From assembly GCA_963805795.1 (NCBI GenBank), contig CAWDVG010000001.1, positions 1,550,001 through 1,614,000 on the forward strand: a stretch of DNA of 64,000 nt. Direction: 5' to 3'. Positions 8,349-17,863 of this stretch are shown here, one piece after another. The stretch is from CAWARU01 sp963805795 (GTDB lineage Bacteria > Pseudomonadota > Gammaproteobacteria > UBA6186 > Azoamicaceae). Numbering within the stretch: the stretch's first letter is position 1; the number at the start of each line of letters is the position of its first letter. A program made the position numbers and the translations under genes. Below the pieces are notes generated by a model. It searched no databases and had not been told where the DNA came from. It saw only the letters and a program-made list of their open reading frames with translations.

Positions 8349-8585
8349 TTAAAATTTATAGCTTCCGCCTTGATTTCCATCATTTCTTTTCGCTCTATCG
8401 TCCCATTCCTTTCTTGCAGGTAAGGCACTTAGATTATCCTCTAATATTCTTTTTGTCGGACAATAGTTGAGCTTCATTTTCCTATCTCCGTCCCTATCCT
8501 TGTCCCTGTCTGCAAAACTTTCAGCACAACCGCTTAAAAGCAGTATGGTTGCCAGAACAAAAAATTACAGTAACTTAGCTTTCAT
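8349..8585 (-). pseudogene. Small lipoprotein gene with a stop codon in its signal sequence
   Basis: From ATG 8585 the frame reads MKAKLL, then TAA (8565-8567), then FFVLATILLLSGCAES and about 60 more residues to a TAA at 8349-8351. The part after the stop has a textbook lipobox (LLLSGC) followed by a D/K/R-rich stretch (ADRDKDRDGDRK). No ATG, GTG or TTG lies between the stop and the lipobox, so the protein cannot be made as a lipoprotein without read-through. A single substitution (for example CAA to TAA) would explain it. Confidence 0.55.
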
Positions 8586-8757
8586 AATAGACTACCTTAT
8601 TACGTTTTTAAATGGATATTGCCCTATCTTTTTATACCTAGCTTATTCCAATAGCCCAAAATACATTTAAAAATCATATCATTTTTTCTAAGCATTGTAA
8701 CCGTCTCCGTCATTTCCCCAATGGGTTTATTCTTGTCCCTCCATTAAACTCCCTCAA

Positions 8758-9327
8758 ATGAGATGTTCATCATACAATGACTCGCAATTAAAACCACAGC
8801 AAGGATATACCTTTATAGAAATTTTGCTGGTGATTTCTATTATGAGTGTTATTTTATTGACTAGCATCCCTAACCTAAATACATTATTAACACGAACGGA
8901 ACAAGAAATTGCGTTAGACAGGATCAAAAATGCGATTGAACTTGCTAAAAGCGAAGCATTTAGAAAAAATAAAACCATTAGCCTTTGCCCCACTAGCAAT
9001 CAAAATACCTGTACTTATGGAGATACTTGGGAAGTAGGATTTATGATGTTCGAAAATCCCGAAAGAGATACTCAACCCGCTGCAGGGGCGATCTTACAAC
9101 TATTTCCGGGAGCAAAATACGGAAAAATTATATATGATGCCATGGGTAATCAATTAAATATCCACCCCGATGGCACTACAACGAATATTGGTAATTTTGT
9201 TTATTGCGCAAAAAATAAAGGTAGCATTAAACCCAAAGGCTTAGTGCTCAATTGGGTTGCACGCCTTTATCCCGCTGAAGAAAATCCGACAAAATCTATC
9301 GACGGAAAATGCGGTTACGGGTTTTAG
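8758..9327 (+). CDS. Type IV pilin-like / GspH-FimT family minor pseudopilin
   Basis: 189 aa. A prepilin-type cleavage and methylation site occurs near residue 16 (QQGYTFIEILLVISIMSVI), followed by a hydrophobic helix and a GspH/FimT-like globular domain with cysteines (LCPTSNQNTC, YCAKNKG, KCGYGF). Such proteins are processed by the prepilin peptidase PilD and act as minor pilins in type IV pili or type II secretion. The start is uncertain: no good ribosome-binding site precedes ATG 8758. No other pilus gene is near. Confidence 0.75.
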   Translation: MRCSSYNDSQLKPQQGYTFIEILLVISIMSVILLTSIPNLNTLLTRTEQEIALDRIKNAIELAKSEAFRKNKTISLCPTSNQNTCTYGDTWEVGFMMFENPERDTQPAAGAILQLFPGAKYGKIIYDAMGNQLNIHPDGTTTNIGNFVYCAKNKGSIKPKGLVLNWVARLYPAEENPTKSIDGKCGYGF

Positions 9328-9334
9328 CCATTAT

Positions 9335-9679
9335 TTATTTGGATAATGGTCCAGCAGAAGTCGCCGTAGTTGTAGTTGCAGTTGCAGTTTGTTGATTTGC
9401 TGCAATCGCTGCTAATTTTTTTGCTTCTTCGTCTGCCAGTTTTTGCCTGAATGTTACCAGCATTCCCTGAGTATTCTGATTTGCAATAGCATCTTGTGCA
9501 GGACTGCCATCTGAATATACGGTACCTAAAACGCTTGAGGATTCAGCACCGGAAGCTATGACAATGCCTCTAACAACAACAGGGGTTACTGTATCGACAG
9601 CTGCATAATCATTATGAAAATTTCCTAGATCAATATGTGGAATGATGGGCGCATTATTTGGTATGTTTGACTTTGGCAT
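9335..9679 (-). CDS. Hypothetical protein, 114 aa
   Basis: Start ATG 9679, preferred over an ATG 75 bp upstream because of AGAGGA 7 nt before it. The central part (DTVTPVVVRGIVIASGAESSS...) is small-residue rich and precedes a coiled-coil-like KLADEEAKKLAAIAANQQ and a Thr/Ala-rich tail. There is a faint resemblance in residue pattern to RebB-like killing-trait proteins, too weak to assign. The tail resembles the Ala/Thr linkers of the effector-like proteins of this window. Confidence 0.5.
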   Translation of the reverse strand: MPKSNIPNNAPIIPHIDLGNFHNDYAAVDTVTPVVVRGIVIASGAESSSVLGTVYSDGSPAQDAIANQNTQGMLVTFRQKLADEEAKKLAAIAANQQTATATTTTATSAGPLSK

Positions 9680-9821
9680 GTGTAAATCCTCTTTAAGATT
9701 ATCTTTAACTATAAAAAAAGTGTTTATAATACCTTGCATATAATTTCTAGTCAAGCAACTGTATTAAACACCAGATGCCGCCTTTCAATAAAGGATATGG
9801 ATCTTCAGCGGGAGGCCCGTA

Positions 9822-10427
9822 CTATTTTTTCTTTTTTAACATACCCAGCACAAAAAAGAAAACACCCAAAGAAATAGCCATATCCGCGATATTAAAGGCA
9901 GGATATTGCCATTCATGATAATACAACAAGATGAAATCGACTACATAGCCATGGAATAATCTATCGATCACATTCCCGAGCGCACCGCCCAAAATCAAAG
10001 ATAAACCCAAGCCTTCTAATTTTTCCTGAGAACTTAAACGCCCTAGCCAAACAAAGATAATACTACTGACAACGGCTGCCACCCCCACAAAAAACCAACG
10101 CTGCCAACCAGCGGCTTCTGCTAAAAAACTAAAGGCGGCACCGGTATTATGTCGCAAAGTTAAAGCAAAGCTAGGCGATACAGATACGGTTTCAGCGTAT
10201 TCTAATGTTTCTGTCACTAACCATTTACTCGCCTGATCGAAGAAAATAACGAATAGTGCAATCAATATTCCAAGAATACGTATACTGAAGCATTTATAGG
10301 TTATTCCCTTATTCTTTTCGGTTATTCCGATATTTTTTTGAGATTCACGCAACACAGAGTCTCCTAAAATAGTATCAGACGTGTTGTCTTTGTCATGTTC
10401 TTTCACCGTTTTGTATGACTTAAGCAT
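9822..10427 (-). CDS. lspA: Lipoprotein signal peptidase II
   Basis: 201 aa from ATG 10427, which overlaps the ileS stop (ATGCTTAA), indicating translational coupling. Four membrane segments; the catalytic aspartates lie in GNVIDRLFHGYVVDFI and FNIADMAIS. It removes signal peptides from prolipoproteins after lipidation. The N-terminus is about 45 residues longer than usual (a polar stretch before GILIALFVIFFDQASKW). Confidence 0.95.
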   Translation of the reverse strand: MLKSYKTVKEHDKDNTSDTILGDSVLRESQKNIGITEKNKGITYKCFSIRILGILIALFVIFFDQASKWLVTETLEYAETVSVSPSFALTLRHNTGAAFSFLAEAAGWQRWFFVGVAAVVSSIIFVWLGRLSSQEKLEGLGLSLILGGALGNVIDRLFHGYVVDFILLYYHEWQYPAFNIADMAISLGVFFFVLGMLKKKK

Positions 10428-13356
10428 ATCGACGTATCTCCCCTGCTCCTGCCACATTTTCTATACAACGAGAACACAAACCCGGAAATTTTGCATCCTG
10501 ATTCACATCGGATCGTCTGTGCCAACAACGTACGCATTTTTCATTTGCTGTGGCCACTACTTTCACCCAAAGCCCTGGAATGTCTGTTTCTGCTGCTTCT
10601 TGCTGCTCGCGTTTTCCTTCTGGCAATACCCCTGCCTTAGAGGTAATCAGAACAAAACGCAATTCATCTTGCAATTTTTCCAAAACTTTTTGTAAAGATG
10701 CATTGGCATATAAAGTGACTTCCGCCTCTAGCCCAGAACCAATCAAGCCAGCAGTCCGAGCTTCTTCTAGCGCTTTATTGACTGCATTTCTAATCTGCAG
10801 CATCTGTTCCCAGAAGCTATCTTGTAAAAGTTCTGTTCCCTTTACTGATTCTTTTGTTTGCTCTTTTGCTTGTTCTATCACCGGAAAGTCTTGATACCAT
10901 TCAGACAAGAAAACAGAGGCTTCGCGTTCTCCTGGCATATGTTCCCAGATTTCTTCTGCTGTAAAACATAGAATAGGCGCCATCCAGCGTACTAAAGCTT
11001 CCATGATATGGTACATGGCCGTCTGCGCAGAGCGCCTTGGAATACCAGTTTTTTTCCCAGTATATTGTCGATCTTTAATCACATCTAAATAAAAACTGCC
11101 GAGATCGATGGAACAAAAATGCTGCAGTTTCTGACAAACAATATTAAAATGGTAATCTTCAAATGCCTGGATCATTTCATTTTGCAATTGCTGTGCACGA
11201 TGGATTATCCATGCATCTAATGCTAATAAATCTTTAGCAGGTAAGGCATCGGTTTTGGGATTAAAGCCATTTAAATTGGCTAATAAAAATCGAGCAGTAT
11301 TACGGATACGCCGATAAGTATCACTGTTACGTTTTAAAATTTCATCCGAGCCCGTCATTTCCGCACGATAATCTGTCGCAGACACCCATAAACGCAAAAT
11401 ATCCGCACCCAAAGTTTGAATAACTTTTTCCGGTTCAACGCCATTCCCTAATGATTTCGACATTTTCCGACCTTGGGGATCGACTGTAAAACCATGGGTT
11501 AATACTTGGCGATAGGGTGCCTTTCCATGCATAGCAACAGAAGTTAACAAGGAAGATTGAAACCAGCCACGGTGTTGATCGGAACCTTCTAAATATAAAT
11601 CCGCAGGAAATTGCAGTTCGGGTCTTTTCTCAAGGACACAGGCATGAGAAACACCAGAATCAAACCAAACATCGATAATATCATTTACTTTTTCATATTG
11701 ATCAGCATCTTCGGCTAATAAATCCTCAATCTTCAAATCATACCAAGCATCAACGCCCGATTTTTCCACCAAAACGGCCACTTTTTCCATTAATTCTTGC
11801 GTTCTAGGATGTAAATCTCCTGTTTCTTTATGAACGCAAAGACTTAAGGGCACGCCCCAAACTCTTTGTCTAGAAATACACCAATCAGGTCGATCGGCAA
11901 TCATGCCTGCTATGCGAGCCTCCCCCCAAGATGGCACCCATTTCACTTGGCGTATTTCAGCCAAAGATTGTTCTCTAAGCCCTTTTTGTTTCGTGATCGA
12001 TCCCCTGCCTGGTTCCTTGCTCAATTCAGTAGCCTGTTCCGTATTCTGTTCCATACCTATAAACCATTGCTGAGTCGCCCGAAAAATTAAGGGCGTTTTA
12101 TGTCTCCAACAATGTGGGTAACTGTGCACAATGGTTTCTTCATGCAATAAATTGCCCTTTTCTTTTAACACATTTAGAATTTTTTCATTAACTTTTAATA
12201 CATGTTCCCCTGCAAACAAAGGCGTAGTTGAAATATAACAACCATTCGAACCCACAGGATTATCGACTGGCAATTTATAACGTAAACCTAATAGATAATC
12301 ATCTTGACCATGTGCAGGAGCGGTATGTACTGCACCTGTTCCCGCGTCTAAAGTAACATGTTCCCCTAAAATAATCGGAACTACTCTTTCATAGAATGGA
12401 TGCTGCAATGGGATCCCTGCTAATTCACTACCACGAACCTTGTCTAATACATGGTAATCTTGTATTCCATAACGCTTCATCACCGATTCTAGTAATTCCG
12501 ACATCACAATTAATACTTTCGGTTGATCTTTTATTTCAAATTTATCTTTATCTTTATCTTTTATTTCAACCAAAGCATATCCATGTTCTGGGTGCAAGGC
12601 AACAGCTTCATTGGCAGGTAGAGTCCAAGGTGTGGTGGTCCAAACAGCAACCGCTACCGTTTTATCCCCAATCTTTTCTGCAAAAGGCAGTTTAGTTTTA
12701 TCTTTTACAACAAAACTAACATCTATTGAAGAAGAACTTTTGTCTTTATATTCAACTTCAGCTTCCGCCAACGCCGAGCTACAATCTAAACACCAATGAA
12801 CAGGTTTGTAACCTTTATAAACATAACCATTTTTGATGATCAAAGCCAAAGAGCGGATAGTATCGGCTTCATATTGATAATCCATGGTGCGATAGGGGTT
12901 CGCCCAATCTGCCAACATCCCTAAACGAACAAAGGATTTTCGTTGGGAATCAATTTGCTTTTCAACATATTCTCTGCATTTTGCTCGAAACGCTTTTGCA
13001 TCGATTTTTTGGCCCACTTTCCCAACCAGTTTTTCAACGTTATGTTCAACGGGAAGACCATGACAGTCCCAACCAGGCACAAAAGGAACTTGCCAACCAC
13101 TTAATAATTTTGATTTTAACACCATATCTTTTAGTATTTTATTAACAGCGTGCCCCAAATGAATATCTCCATTCGCATAGGGAGGGCCATCCGCTAATAT
13201 AAATTTACCCTTGCTTTTATTTTTCTTCAGTAAGGTTTTATATAATTGAATTTCATCCCATTTTTTTAAAATAATAGGTTCACGAGCAGACAAATTTGCC
13301 TTCATGGGAAAATCGGTGTGGGGTAAATTTAAACTGTCTTTGTAGATGTCTGTCAT
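10420..13356 (-). CDS. ileS: Isoleucyl-tRNA synthetase
   Basis: 978 aa class I synthetase. Visible: the HIGH-type motif PPYANGDIHLGHAVNK, the CP1 editing domain (WTTTPWTLPANEA), the KMSKS loop GRKMSKSLGNGVEP, and a C-terminal zinc finger (CVRCWHRRSDV...LCSRC). It is about 40 residues longer than E. coli IleS. The extra length comes from polar insertions, notably a KDKDKDKFEIKDQPK run in the editing domain, a TEQATELSKEPGRGS stretch before the KGLREQSL segment, and a KEQTKESVKG stretch near the C-terminus. It forms an operon with lspA downstream. ribF, often found just upstream of ileS, is absent here. Confidence 0.97.
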   Translation of the reverse strand: MTDIYKDSLNLPHTDFPMKANLSAREPIILKKWDEIQLYKTLLKKNKSKGKFILADGPPYANGDIHLGHAVNKILKDMVLKSKLLSGWQVPFVPGWDCHGLPVEHNVEKLVGKVGQKIDAKAFRAKCREYVEKQIDSQRKSFVRLGMLADWANPYRTMDYQYEADTIRSLALIIKNGYVYKGYKPVHWCLDCSSALAEAEVEYKDKSSSSIDVSFVVKDKTKLPFAEKIGDKTVAVAVWTTTPWTLPANEAVALHPEHGYALVEIKDKDKDKFEIKDQPKVLIVMSELLESVMKRYGIQDYHVLDKVRGSELAGIPLQHPFYERVVPIILGEHVTLDAGTGAVHTAPAHGQDDYLLGLRYKLPVDNPVGSNGCYISTTPLFAGEHVLKVNEKILNVLKEKGNLLHEETIVHSYPHCWRHKTPLIFRATQQWFIGMEQNTEQATELSKEPGRGSITKQKGLREQSLAEIRQVKWVPSWGEARIAGMIADRPDWCISRQRVWGVPLSLCVHKETGDLHPRTQELMEKVAVLVEKSGVDAWYDLKIEDLLAEDADQYEKVNDIIDVWFDSGVSHACVLEKRPELQFPADLYLEGSDQHRGWFQSSLLTSVAMHGKAPYRQVLTHGFTVDPQGRKMSKSLGNGVEPEKVIQTLGADILRLWVSATDYRAEMTGSDEILKRNSDTYRRIRNTARFLLANLNGFNPKTDALPAKDLLALDAWIIHRAQQLQNEMIQAFEDYHFNIVCQKLQHFCSIDLGSFYLDVIKDRQYTGKKTGIPRRSAQTAMYHIMEALVRWMAPILCFTAEEIWEHMPGEREASVFLSEWYQDFPVIEQAKEQTKESVKGTELLQDSFWEQMLQIRNAVNKALEEARTAGLIGSGLEAEVTLYANASLQKVLEKLQDELRFVLITSKAGVLPEGKREQQEAAETDIPGLWVKVVATANEKCVRCWHRRSDVNQDAKFPGLCSRCIENVAGAGEIRRYA

Positions 13357-13426
13357 GATATTTTCCTAATTGATTTTACCTAATTGATCATTTGCTTAAT
13401 CGTCTAAAATTCATAGCGAAGAATGT

Positions 13427-13476
13427 ATACTCTTTGCAAATGGATTTTAGGAATAAAATTCATTTGCAAAGAGTAT
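13427..13476. repeat. Palindromic intergenic element, family ATACTC/GAGTAT
   Basis: The left arm begins ATACTCTTTGCAAATGGATT and the right arm ends CATTTGCAAAGAGTAT. The arms pair over about 22 bp around a short loop, and the right end touches the murJ stop codon. The arm sequence matches the elements at 45561 and 61457. It may act as a terminator or processing site between murJ and ileS. Confidence 0.7.
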
Positions 13477-15029
13477 TAAGTTTTAACTCCAATAATATGC
13501 CTAATACGCATCCCCGTCGCAAATAGCGTAACAATATAAGCTGCCCCACTTGCCATAATTAATAATGCGAGCGTTGTAACACGCTCCATCCATTCAAAAT
13601 CAAACCAATCCTCTATATCCGGATTAAAATAATAAATGACTGCGCCCATTGCAACACAGGCTAATAATAACTGCAGGGCAAATTCGCTCCAGCCAGGCTG
13701 TAATATCAATATTTTTCTTTTAACTAATATCCAAGCCAAAATACTGGCATTTAAGATAGCTGCTAAAGAAGTCGCTAAAGCCAATCCCATTTGGGCAAAG
13801 GGTAAAATAAAAATCGCAGAAAAAACCAAATTGGCTACCACCGTTACCATGGCTATTTTGACGGGTGTTTTAATATCCTGTTTGGCATAATAAGCCGAAG
13901 CAAAAATCTTCACACACATAAAGCCCATAATACCCAAGGCATAAGCCATTAAACAAGGCTGGCTCATCAAAACGTCGTAATCGGTAAATTTTCCGTTTTC
14001 CGATTCAAACAAGGTTGTTAATAGAGGACCGGCCAATAAGGTAAGCCCTAATGCGGCGGGAAATCCTACTAACATGATCCAACGCAGCCCCCAATCCAGG
14101 GTTTCAGTAAAACGATCGTGTTCGGCAACCGAATGTTGTTGCGCTAATCGAGGTAGTACCACCGTTGCCAATGCCACTGCAAAACCGCCCAAAGGAAACT
14201 CCATTAAACGTTCTGCGTAATACAACCAAGAAACACTCCCTTCTGGTAAAAATGAGGCAAAAATAGAGCTCAGCATCAGGTTTAATTGATTGACTGAAAC
14301 CCCTAACAGAGCCGGGATCATCAACAGTAAAATCCGTCTGACCCCCTTGTCTTTCCAATTGAATTCAAAGCGGGGCAATAATCTTAAACGCAACAAAAAT
14401 GGCCATTGAAATAGTAATTGCACTATTCCGCCTACTAATATTCCCCATGCCAAAGCAGTGACGGGTTCCGCTAAATGGGGAGATAGAAATATGGCAGCCG
14501 CAATAACAGCGATATTTAAAAATACAGGAGTAAAGGCTGGGGCTGCAAAACGCCCATAGCTATTTAAAATCCCCCCCGCAAAAGCCGTTAAAGAAACAAA
14601 CAATAGGTAAGGGAAAGTAATACGCAACATTTCGCTGGCTAAGTCGTATCGATCCCCATGTCCTACAGTGGCAAAACCTGGGGCAAATAATAAAATAAAT
14701 AGCGGGGCCAATAACATTCCCAACACGGTAACAAGGGCAAGCACTACAGATAAACAACCCGCCACTCGATTCACAAAAAGCTGAACTTCCTCGTGGGATT
14801 GATGAACACGGTATTCAGAGAGTATGGGAACAAAGGCCTGTGAAAATGCCCCCTCGGCAAATAGACGTCTTAAAAAATTGGGGATTTTTGAAGCGACTAC
14901 AAAAGCATCATAACCTGAGCTTGCGCCAAAATAATGAGCCGCTACCATTTCCCTGATAAAACCAAGAACACGGGAAATTAGAGTCATGCTCCCAGTAACA
15001 GCTGTTGATTTTAATAGTTGAATGCTCAT
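13476..15029 (-). CDS. murJ: Lipid II flippase MurJ
   Basis: 517 aa polytopic membrane protein of the MviN/MurJ family with about 14 hydrophobic segments. The N-terminus SIQLLKSTAVTGSMTLISRV and the RRLFAEGAFSQAFVPILSEY motif are diagnostic. It flips undecaprenyl-linked peptidoglycan precursor across the inner membrane. It is divergent from rpsT, as in other Gammaproteobacteria; ileS follows after the palindromic element. Confidence 0.96.
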   Translation of the reverse strand: MSIQLLKSTAVTGSMTLISRVLGFIREMVAAHYFGASSGYDAFVVASKIPNFLRRLFAEGAFSQAFVPILSEYRVHQSHEEVQLFVNRVAGCLSVVLALVTVLGMLLAPLFILLFAPGFATVGHGDRYDLASEMLRITFPYLLFVSLTAFAGGILNSYGRFAAPAFTPVFLNIAVIAAAIFLSPHLAEPVTALAWGILVGGIVQLLFQWPFLLRLRLLPRFEFNWKDKGVRRILLLMIPALLGVSVNQLNLMLSSIFASFLPEGSVSWLYYAERLMEFPLGGFAVALATVVLPRLAQQHSVAEHDRFTETLDWGLRWIMLVGFPAALGLTLLAGPLLTTLFESENGKFTDYDVLMSQPCLMAYALGIMGFMCVKIFASAYYAKQDIKTPVKIAMVTVVANLVFSAIFILPFAQMGLALATSLAAILNASILAWILVKRKILILQPGWSEFALQLLLACVAMGAVIYYFNPDIEDWFDFEWMERVTTLALLIMASGAAYIVTLFATGMRIRHIIGVKT

Positions 15030-15389
15030 ACTTTACCCGTGTCTAACCTGCCCTTTTTAGTCTGCACTTTTTAGTCTGCACTTTCTAATCTACTTTATCT
15101 TGTCCATTTTATCGAATCTACTTTATCCTATTCATCCTTTAATTCATTAATAATGAGCAGCCATAAGCCAATTGACCAAATGGATACCAAATAGGTTGAT
15201 TATACCTTCATAGATACCTAGATACCAAATATCTAAAATAAGCTATCAAACTTATATTTAATATTTAATTTGTTTATTCCAATTTCTATATCTTTCTACA
15301 TCATATTCTATTGACAAGCCCTTAAAATTCAGTCATGATGCCGTACTTTAGCATAGTCACTTAATTTTATTTCTATTGGAGTATCTACC
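15030..15389. other. Divergent murJ-rpsT spacer with short direct repeats
   Basis: No gene is seen. Just upstream of murJ are tandem-like words: TTTTTAGTCTGCACTTT occurs twice (from about 15054 and 15068) and ATCTACTTTATC twice (from 15089 and 15117). Slippage or a repeated binding site are both possible. The rpsT promoter lies at 15311-15339. Confidence 0.5.
15311..15339 (+). promoter_or_regulatory. Sigma-70 promoter of rpsT
   Basis: TTGACA (15311-15316), a 17-nt spacer and CATGAT (15334-15339) lie about 50 bp before the rpsT start codon. The hexamers are close to consensus and the spacing is ideal. Confidence 0.6.
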
Positions 15390-15659
15390 TTGGCTAACAC
15401 AGCTCAGGCAAAAAAACGGGCCCGTCAGAATGAAAAGGCAAGACAGCACAACGCTAGTCGTCGTTCAGAAATGCGTACTTATCTTAAACGCGTTGTTAAA
15501 GCCATTAGCGAGAAAAATCTAGAACTCGCCAATGCAGAATACCGTAAGGCTACTTCAATGGTTGATCATATGGCCACTCAAGGCCTTATTCACAAGAACA
15601 AAGCAGCAAGACATAAAAGCCGCTTGAATGCACAAATCAAAGCTTTGGCTACTGCCTAA
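15390..15659 (+). CDS. rpsT: 30S ribosomal protein S20
   Basis: 89 aa, Lys/Arg/Ala-rich. The N-terminus ANTAQAKKRARQNEKARQHN and the C-terminal HKNKAARHKSRLNAQIKAL are S20 hallmarks. The start codon is TTG (15390) with GGAG 8 nt upstream; a UUG start is also used by E. coli rpsT, where it takes part in autoregulation, so this is probably conserved control. Confidence 0.96.
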   Translation: MANTAQAKKRARQNEKARQHNASRRSEMRTYLKRVVKAISEKNLELANAEYRKATSMVDHMATQGLIHKNKAARHKSRLNAQIKALATA

Positions 15660-15725
15660 ATTATTATTAATTTTATAAATTTTTAGCTATGTAGTAAAAG
15701 TTAATATTATTAATTTACTTAACTA

Positions 15726-16785
15726 TCAAAAATGGTTAAGATCCTCATTTGCTTGATCGGCTAACAACAACTGATTCTTAAGTGCATCTAAACGTTCCAT
15801 AATGGCATAACAAAGCTTCTTTGTTCCTTCCCTATTGATGCCTGAAATATGAAAAAGTGGACCTTCCCAATTTAAGGTTTTCACGATGTTTTCTGAAAGT
15901 GCCTTTGCTTCAGATTCCGTCAATAAATCGATTTTATTTAACACTAACCAGCATTCTCGCGCTGCCAATTCGGGACTGAATTTTTGCAATTCATGTATAA
16001 TAATTTTTGCATTGTCGATAGGGTCAGAACCATCCATAGGTGCCATATCAACTAAATGTAATAATAAATGGGTTCTGGCTAAATGCCGTAAGAAACGTAA
16101 GCCAAGACCCGCCCCCTCGGCCGCACCTTCAATAATGCCTGGAATATCCGCCAAAACAAAACTTTGGCTTTCTCCTACTTTAACAACCCCTAAATTAGGA
16201 TGCAACGTTGTGAAAGGATAATCAGCAACCTTAGGTGTTGCTGCAGAAACAGCCCTAATTAATGTTGATTTACCTGCGTTTGGTAATCCTAAAAGTCCCA
16301 CATCTGCCAAAAGTTTTAATTCTAAACGAAGTTTTCGTTCTTCCCCCAGTTTACCTTTTGTCGTTTTGCGGGGGGCTTGATTACGACTGCTCTTAAAATT
16401 AATGTTTCCCATTCCATGTAAACCACCATGGGCCACCAATAATCGTTGTCCTGGTTTTACGAGAATCTCCCATTTCTTCATGCGTATTGGCATCAAAGAC
16501 TAAAGTTCCTACTGGAACTTTAATAATTAAATCTTCTCCGCTTCTTCCAGTACATTCACTGCCCATACCATGCTGACCATGTTTGGCTCTGAAATGCCGT
16601 TTATAACGATAATCAATTAGAGTATTTAAATCAGGATCTGCTTCCAAGTAGATAGTGCCACCATCACCACCATCTCCCCCATTAGGCCCACCAAAACGAA
16701 TAAATTTTTCGCGGCGAAAACTTAAGCAACCATCTCCGCCCTTTCCTGCTTGTACGTTAATGGTGACTTCATCAACAAATTTCAT
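15726..16785 (-). pseudogene. obgE: GTPase ObgE/CgtA, split by a one-base frameshift
   Basis: Start ATG 16785 (MKFVDEVTINVQAGKGGDGC). The Gly-rich Obg fold (GGPNGGDGGDGG) runs to EEMGD, then the frame is lost. The rest of the Obg fold and the G domain are in the next frame: GLPNAGKST (G1), DIPGIIEGA (G3), NKID (G4). At the break the sequence reads GGAGATTCTCGTAAAACC; deleting one T restores MGDLVKPGQRLLVAHGG exactly, so there is one extra base (16464 or 16465). Obg is essential for ribosome assembly and stress response and sits with rpmA-rplU as usual. An uncorrected consensus error is the simplest reading; a programmed shift lacks a slippery heptamer. Confidence 0.9.
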
Positions 16786-16939
16786 GAGCTGAAACCTCAA
16801 AATAGAATGGGTGAAAAAAAGAAAAGATTAGAATTTATAGGGTAGGAAAATGAATACTACTGGGATTCTATTATCGACTTAGAAAAAATATCATTTTAGA
16901 AAAAACACTATATAAAAACTCAAAGTCTTGAAGTTTAAT

Positions 16940-16972
16940 AAGGGCTTACATTGTATATCCTTATAAGCCCTT
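16940..16972 (-). terminator. Hairpin downstream of rpmA
   Basis: The arms AAGGGCTTA (16940-16948) and TAAGCCCTT (16964-16972) pair perfectly, 7 bp after the rpmA stop on the minus strand. There is no strong T-run behind it, so it may be an attenuator or mRNA-stability hairpin between rpmA and obgE rather than a full terminator. Confidence 0.45.
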
Positions 16973-16978
16973 CAAGCC

Positions 16979-17257
16979 TTAGGCGACTTGTTTGGTTTCC
17001 GTCGCTGGGATAATGGAAACAAAACAACGTTGGTGAATGCCTTTTACTTTAAATTCCACCAAACCATTGATCTTGGCAAACAAGGTGTCGTCTTTGCCAA
17101 TACCCACATTTACACCAGGATGGAATCGAGTTCCCCGTTGGCGCACCAAAATATTACCGGCCTTTACTAATTCACCCCCAAAGCGCTTAACACCGAGTCG
17201 CTGTGAATGGGAGTCACGACCATTTCTAGTACTACCTCCGGCTTTCTTATGTGCCAT
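16979..17257 (-). CDS. rpmA: 50S ribosomal protein L27
   Basis: 92 aa. AHKKAGGSTRNGRDS at the start and VRQRGTRFHPGVNVGIGKDDTLFA are L27 signatures; the N-terminal tail reaches the peptidyl-transferase centre. Operon rplU-rpmA-obgE on the minus strand. Confidence 0.97.
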   Translation of the reverse strand: MAHKKAGGSTRNGRDSHSQRLGVKRFGGELVKAGNILVRQRGTRFHPGVNVGIGKDDTLFAKINGLVEFKVKGIHQRCFVSIIPATETKQVA

Positions 17258-17307
17258 TGCAATTCCCCTTTAATTCTTCATCAATTCTTTAAAAAAATAG
17301 TCTAAAG

Positions 17308-17619
17308 TTAAGCAGCGATTTTTGTAATTTTAATTTCTGTATAATCCTGCCGATGCCCCATCGTTTTTATATGATGTTTACGACGTTTCATTTTAACAAT
17401 TCTAAGCTTCTTGCCTCGACTATGGCTAACAACCAGAGCCTCTACCGAACATCCCTTCACAAAAGGAGCTCCGATATTAAGATCTTCCCCATTCGAAAGC
17501 ATAAGTACATTATCAAACTTTATAGAATCACCGGTTTCTGCAACCAGTTTTTCAACTTGTATCGTTTGACCTTCCTGCACTCGATATTGCTTGCCACCAC
17601 TCACTATTACGGCATACAT
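17308..17619 (-). CDS. rplU: 50S ribosomal protein L21
   Basis: 103 aa from ATG 17619 (MYAVIVSGGKQYRV), chosen over an earlier start at 17634 because GAGG sits about 9 nt upstream of it and the protein then starts like the family. The C-terminus carries the Lys/Arg-rich KMKRRKHHIKTMGHRQ motif that binds 23S rRNA. First gene of the rplU-rpmA-obgE operon. Confidence 0.96.
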   Translation of the reverse strand: MYAVIVSGGKQYRVQEGQTIQVEKLVAETGDSIKFDNVLMLSNGEDLNIGAPFVKGCSVEALVVSHSRGKKLRIVKMKRRKHHIKTMGHRQDYTEIKITKIAA

Positions 17620-17863
17620 AAGCATTTTCCTCAATCTACTGAAATCTATATCTATATAAGGCTTATTATCTTACGCAAAAGCTATGCCACTTGCAAGTGT
17701 TTTTAACAGAACTTTTACAAAGTTTCTTAGCTTTTTCCTTCACATACCACTCCCCTTGCCCTATATTCCATAATAGCTGTATATTCAACAGCACTATTTA
17801 AGATGATGAAGATTGTGAAGATGATACCCGCAGAATGGATATAAATGGATATAAGAGACAGAC

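Noticed and set aside
8467..8670. Plus-strand ORF with SLSLSLS start
   Set aside because: It is the antisense of the damaged lipoprotein's D/R/K-rich stretch; the minus strand gives a lipobox and sensible protein.
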